This document shows, piece by piece, positions 61,949 through 64,000 of a DNA stretch of 64,000 bases. Origin of the DNA: Treponema sp. (lineage in GTDB: Bacteria > Spirochaetota > Spirochaetia > Treponematales > Treponemataceae); contig JAKSLX010000016.1 of assembly GCA_024400915.1 (NCBI GenBank), forward strand, positions 1 through 64,000, given 5' to 3'. The notes beneath the pieces were generated by a model. It ran no database searches. It had not been told where the DNA came from and saw only the letters and a program-made list of their open reading frames with translations. The translations under genes were made by a program, and so were the position numbers. Within the stretch, counting starts at the first letter, position 1. The number at the start of each line of letters is the position of its first letter.

Positions 61949-63010
61949 CTAAACTCTGCTGCTTCTGTTTCTAAGTATCATGTCGGCAATAGTAATTGCA
62001 GTCATAGCTTCAATTACCGGAACAATACGTGGACAGAGGCAAACATCGTGTCGGCCTTCAATGAGCATGTCACATTCGTTTCCGTTTATGTCTATTGTCT
62101 GCTGTTGCTGATAAATACTTGGAACTGGTTTTACTGCTGCACGGAAAACAAGGTCGTTACCGTTGGAGATACCGCCCAGAATACCACCAGCATTGTTTGT
62201 TTCAAATACAGGACCTTTTCTCATAAAGTCATTGTTTTCATAACCATTGCTGTCAGCTACGTCAAAACCTAGACCGAATTCAATTCCTTTTACGGCACCA
62301 ATGGAAACAATGGCGTGAGCAAGGGCTGCATCAATCTTGTCAAAAACAGGTTCACCAAGGCCTGCCGGAAGTCCTTTCACGATGCATTCAACAATACCTC
62401 CGCAGGAATTTCCCTGTTTATGGTATTCTTCTATTTTTTGCTGCATGAGGATTGCGGCATCCTTGTCTGCGGCCCTTATCTGGTTTCTTTCTATTTCATC
62501 AAAGTCGACTTTTGTTCCTTCGATCCCAGCTGCTTTTTTTGTGTAGGCAATTACCTGAATTCCCATTGTTTTAAGGAACATTTTTGCAAAAGCTCCTGCT
62601 GCAACGCGAGCACAGGTTTCCCTTCCGCTTGAACGGCCACCACCTCTGTAGTCGCGGATTCCATATTTTTCATGGAAGGTATAGTCAGCATGACCAGGAC
62701 GGAATTTATCCTTTATGTTGTTATAGTCAGAGGAATGCTGGTTGGAATTTCTTATGAGAACGGCAATGGAAGTTCCAGTTGTTTCTCCTTCGAAAATGCC
62801 GCTGAGAACTTCGGCCTGATCTGCTTCCTTTCTGTTGGTAACTGCAGCGCTTTTTGCACCTGGTTTGCGTCTGTCCATTTCGTGTTGAAGAAAAGCTTCG
62901 TCAAAGGAAACGCCGGAAGGACATCCGTCAATGATGCAGCCAAGTCCTGCTCCGTGGCTTTCTCCAAATGTTGTAACCTTGAAAATTTCTCCGAATGTAT
63001 TTCCGCTCAT
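61949..63010 (-). CDS. aroC: Chorismate synthase AroC
   Basis: Last step of the shikimate pathway: EPSP to chorismate, using reduced flavin. The ATG at 63010 has AGGAA 5 bases upstream and is preferred to the frame start at 63037. Family motifs are TFGESHGAGLGCIIDGCPSG near residue 10, RRKPG near 40, RPGHADYTFHEKYG near 100, YRGGGRSSGRET near 120 and the late GISNGNDLVFR and EGRHD blocks. The length of 353 residues is normal. No other aro genes are near. Confidence 0.96.
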   Translation of the reverse strand: MSGNTFGEIFKVTTFGESHGAGLGCIIDGCPSGVSFDEAFLQHEMDRRKPGAKSAAVTNRKEADQAEVLSGIFEGETTGTSIAVLIRNSNQHSSDYNNIKDKFRPGHADYTFHEKYGIRDYRGGGRSSGRETCARVAAGAFAKMFLKTMGIQVIAYTKKAAGIEGTKVDFDEIERNQIRAADKDAAILMQQKIEEYHKQGNSCGGIVECIVKGLPAGLGEPVFDKIDAALAHAIVSIGAVKGIEFGLGFDVADSNGYENNDFMRKGPVFETNNAGGILGGISNGNDLVFRAAVKPVPSIYQQQQTIDINGNECDMLIEGRHDVCLCPRIVPVIEAMTAITIADMILRNRSSRV

Positions 63011-63042
63011 AAAAATTCCTCTATATTTATAATGCAATGATT

Positions 63043-64000
63043 TTATCTGACTTTGTTGATTAACTCAACTCTGCTGTGAACTCCTGTCTTTTTGAAAATC
63101 TTCTTGTTGTGAGTTGCCACAGTCTGAGGGGAAATATTGAGCTCAAAAGCTATTTCCTTATCACTTTTTCCTTCAATAATAAGAGTTGCAATTTCTTTTT
63201 CTCTTGTTGAAAAATCAAACTGGTCGAAAATATCTTTTATTATTGGCTGTGATTTTTCATCCTCTTTACTCTGAAGGATCGGAGCACTGGATTCTTCGGT
63301 TTTTTCTTTTCTTGTGACTTCAAGACTTTTGTTTTTTTCAAGGTCCTTGAATAGTCTCTGTGAATTGTCGGATATTTCAAAGGTGGTCTTGTCTGTTACG
63401 ACCTTGATGCCTGAAGTGTCGCTCATTTTGTGAAAATGAAATTTGATTTTTGTACGGCAGCTTTCTTTTAGAGGACTGATTTCCATTGTGCAGCCGTAAA
63501 TTTTCGAAAGCTCGTTTAAGAAGTCAAAATATGAAATTTCATTCAGTGCATTTGTGATGGTTTCCGGTGAATCCATGGTGTCTGCATCAAATCTGTTTGC
63601 AATCGTCATTGTGAAAAGATCGTCTTCTTCCTCTTCAATGTAAATTGAAATTTTAGAATTTGGTTTAGACAGTGAAATTATGGAAGTCGGTGTAATGATG
63701 AACAAGAGCTGCAATATTCTTGGATCTGCAGAAATTATAGTGTCATTTGCAATTGCAGTTGTAAGGGATGCTGTGCAGTTACATTCCTTTGCAACTCGCC
63801 GGATGGTCATCATGCAGCTGTTGAAAAAGTTAAGGAGGAGGATAGGTGTTTCCTTGATTTCTTCAGTACCTTCAAGAACTCTTACAGCAACCAGAAGGTC
63901 GTTGATTTTTGAAGATTCCCTTTTTATCAATTCAATATATTCAGCGTTGACTGCAGAGAAGTTCAGCTTTGAAAGAATGCAAGCAGAATTCAAAACTGAA
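63043..64000 (-). CDS. LuxR-type regulator with a degenerate histidine-kinase-like region (5' end outside window)
   Basis: The frame is open to the window edge, so the start may lie outside; a TTG at 63993 is the only visible alternative. The first 190 or so residues follow the order of a sensor kinase core: a helical part (LIKRESSKINDLLVAVRVLEG-like), then an ATPase-like beta part ending KIKFHFHKM. The phospho-accepting histidine, the ATP-binding asparagine box and the glycine boxes are not seen. A charged linker leads to a complete LuxR helix-turn-helix at the C-terminus (FSTREKEIATLIIEG, then SDKEIAFELNISPQTVATH). It probably senses through a dead kinase fold and binds DNA directly. aroC follows 32 bases later. 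Confidence 0.75.
   Translation of the reverse strand, partial: SVLNSACILSKLNFSAVNAEYIELIKRESSKINDLLVAVRVLEGTEEIKETPILLLNFFNSCMMTIRRVAKECNCTASLTTAIANDTIISADPRILQLLFIITPTSIISLSKPNSKISIYIEEEEDDLFTMTIANRFDADTMDSPETITNALNEISYFDFLNELSKIYGCTMEISPLKESCRTKIKFHFHKMSDTSGIKVVTDKTTFEISDNSQRLFKDLEKNKSLEVTRKEKTEESSAPILQSKEDEKSQPIIKDIFDQFDFSTREKEIATLIIEGKSDKEIAFELNISPQTVATHNKKIFKKTGVHSRVELINKVR

Noticed and set aside
1..64000. Search by eye for tRNA and rRNA genes
   Set aside because: No cloverleaf-like sequence with the GGTTCGA-type T-loop or rRNA core sequence was recognised; a tRNA search tool would settle it.

Overview
The window reads as chromosomal DNA of a spirochaete, most likely a gut- or rumen-type Treponema. 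This is inference from gene content: loose spirochaete-style lipoboxes, a long-form ribose-phosphate pyrophosphokinase, a single-chain glycyl-tRNA synthetase, a ParE/ParC pair, DUF115 and HD-GYP proteins, many small lipoproteins, and a secreted GH5 glucanase. The DNA is moderately AT-rich. I see no tRNA, rRNA, CRISPR array or prophage. The only mobile element is the left end of an IS200/IS605-type insertion at the left edge.

Layout. 1-15.1 kb: IS end, a strong palindromic terminator, the leftover 3' tail of a second gene copy, then one 14.7-kb minus-strand gene for a giant repeat-built surface lipoprotein. 15.4-17.0 kb: a two-gene polysaccharide-type ABC exporter. 17.1-18.1 kb: an Rpn-type nuclease and dispersed repeats. 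18.2-21.4 kb: a lipoprotein and a GH5 endoglucanase, divergent. 21.5-27.5 kb: a thiamine operon (thiM, UPF0045, thiE, a HAD phosphatase, thiD, thiC) behind a TPP riboswitch with its own promoter, which overlaps the end of a MATE transporter gene. 27.6-32.8 kb: HAD phosphatase, FGGY kinase, prs, an XRE-cupin regulator and an unknown protein. 33-37.6 kb: VWA protein, TPR lipoprotein, divergent polysaccharide deacetylase, tsaD, small membrane protein. 37.7-46.7 kb: fabF and mraY on the minus strand, then parE, parC, a membrane protein, an IMPACT-family protein and a histidine phosphatase on the plus strand. 46.7-54.7 kb: cell-envelope proteins, glyS, a catalytically altered aldo/keto reductase, a degenerate HD-GYP protein and a DUF115 protein. 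54.7-64 kb: PASTA-type transpeptidase, signal peptidase, LysM-M23 peptidase, a propeller plus NodB-like protein, a D,D-carboxypeptidase, aroC, and a pseudo-kinase fused to a LuxR DNA-binding domain.

How the genes work together. The thiamine operon makes the pyrimidine half de novo (ThiC, ThiD), takes the thiazole half by salvage (ThiM; no thiazole synthesis genes here) and joins them (ThiE). Many of the remaining genes serve the envelope: mraY, the transpeptidase, the carboxypeptidase, two M23-type proteins, two deacetylase-like proteins, signal peptidase and several lipoproteins. The GH5 enzyme and its divergent lipoprotein suggest beta-glucan use.

The observations most worth following up are three AT-rich heptad-repeat elements placed directly against start codons, several promoters whose -10 box lies 6-8 bases before the start codon (candidate leaderless mRNAs), two families of palindromic intergenic repeats, a set of enzymes that kept their fold but lost catalytic residues, a histone-H1-like tail on ParE, and the giant gene with its truncated tail copy. 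I did not find a clear new defence or mobile system.
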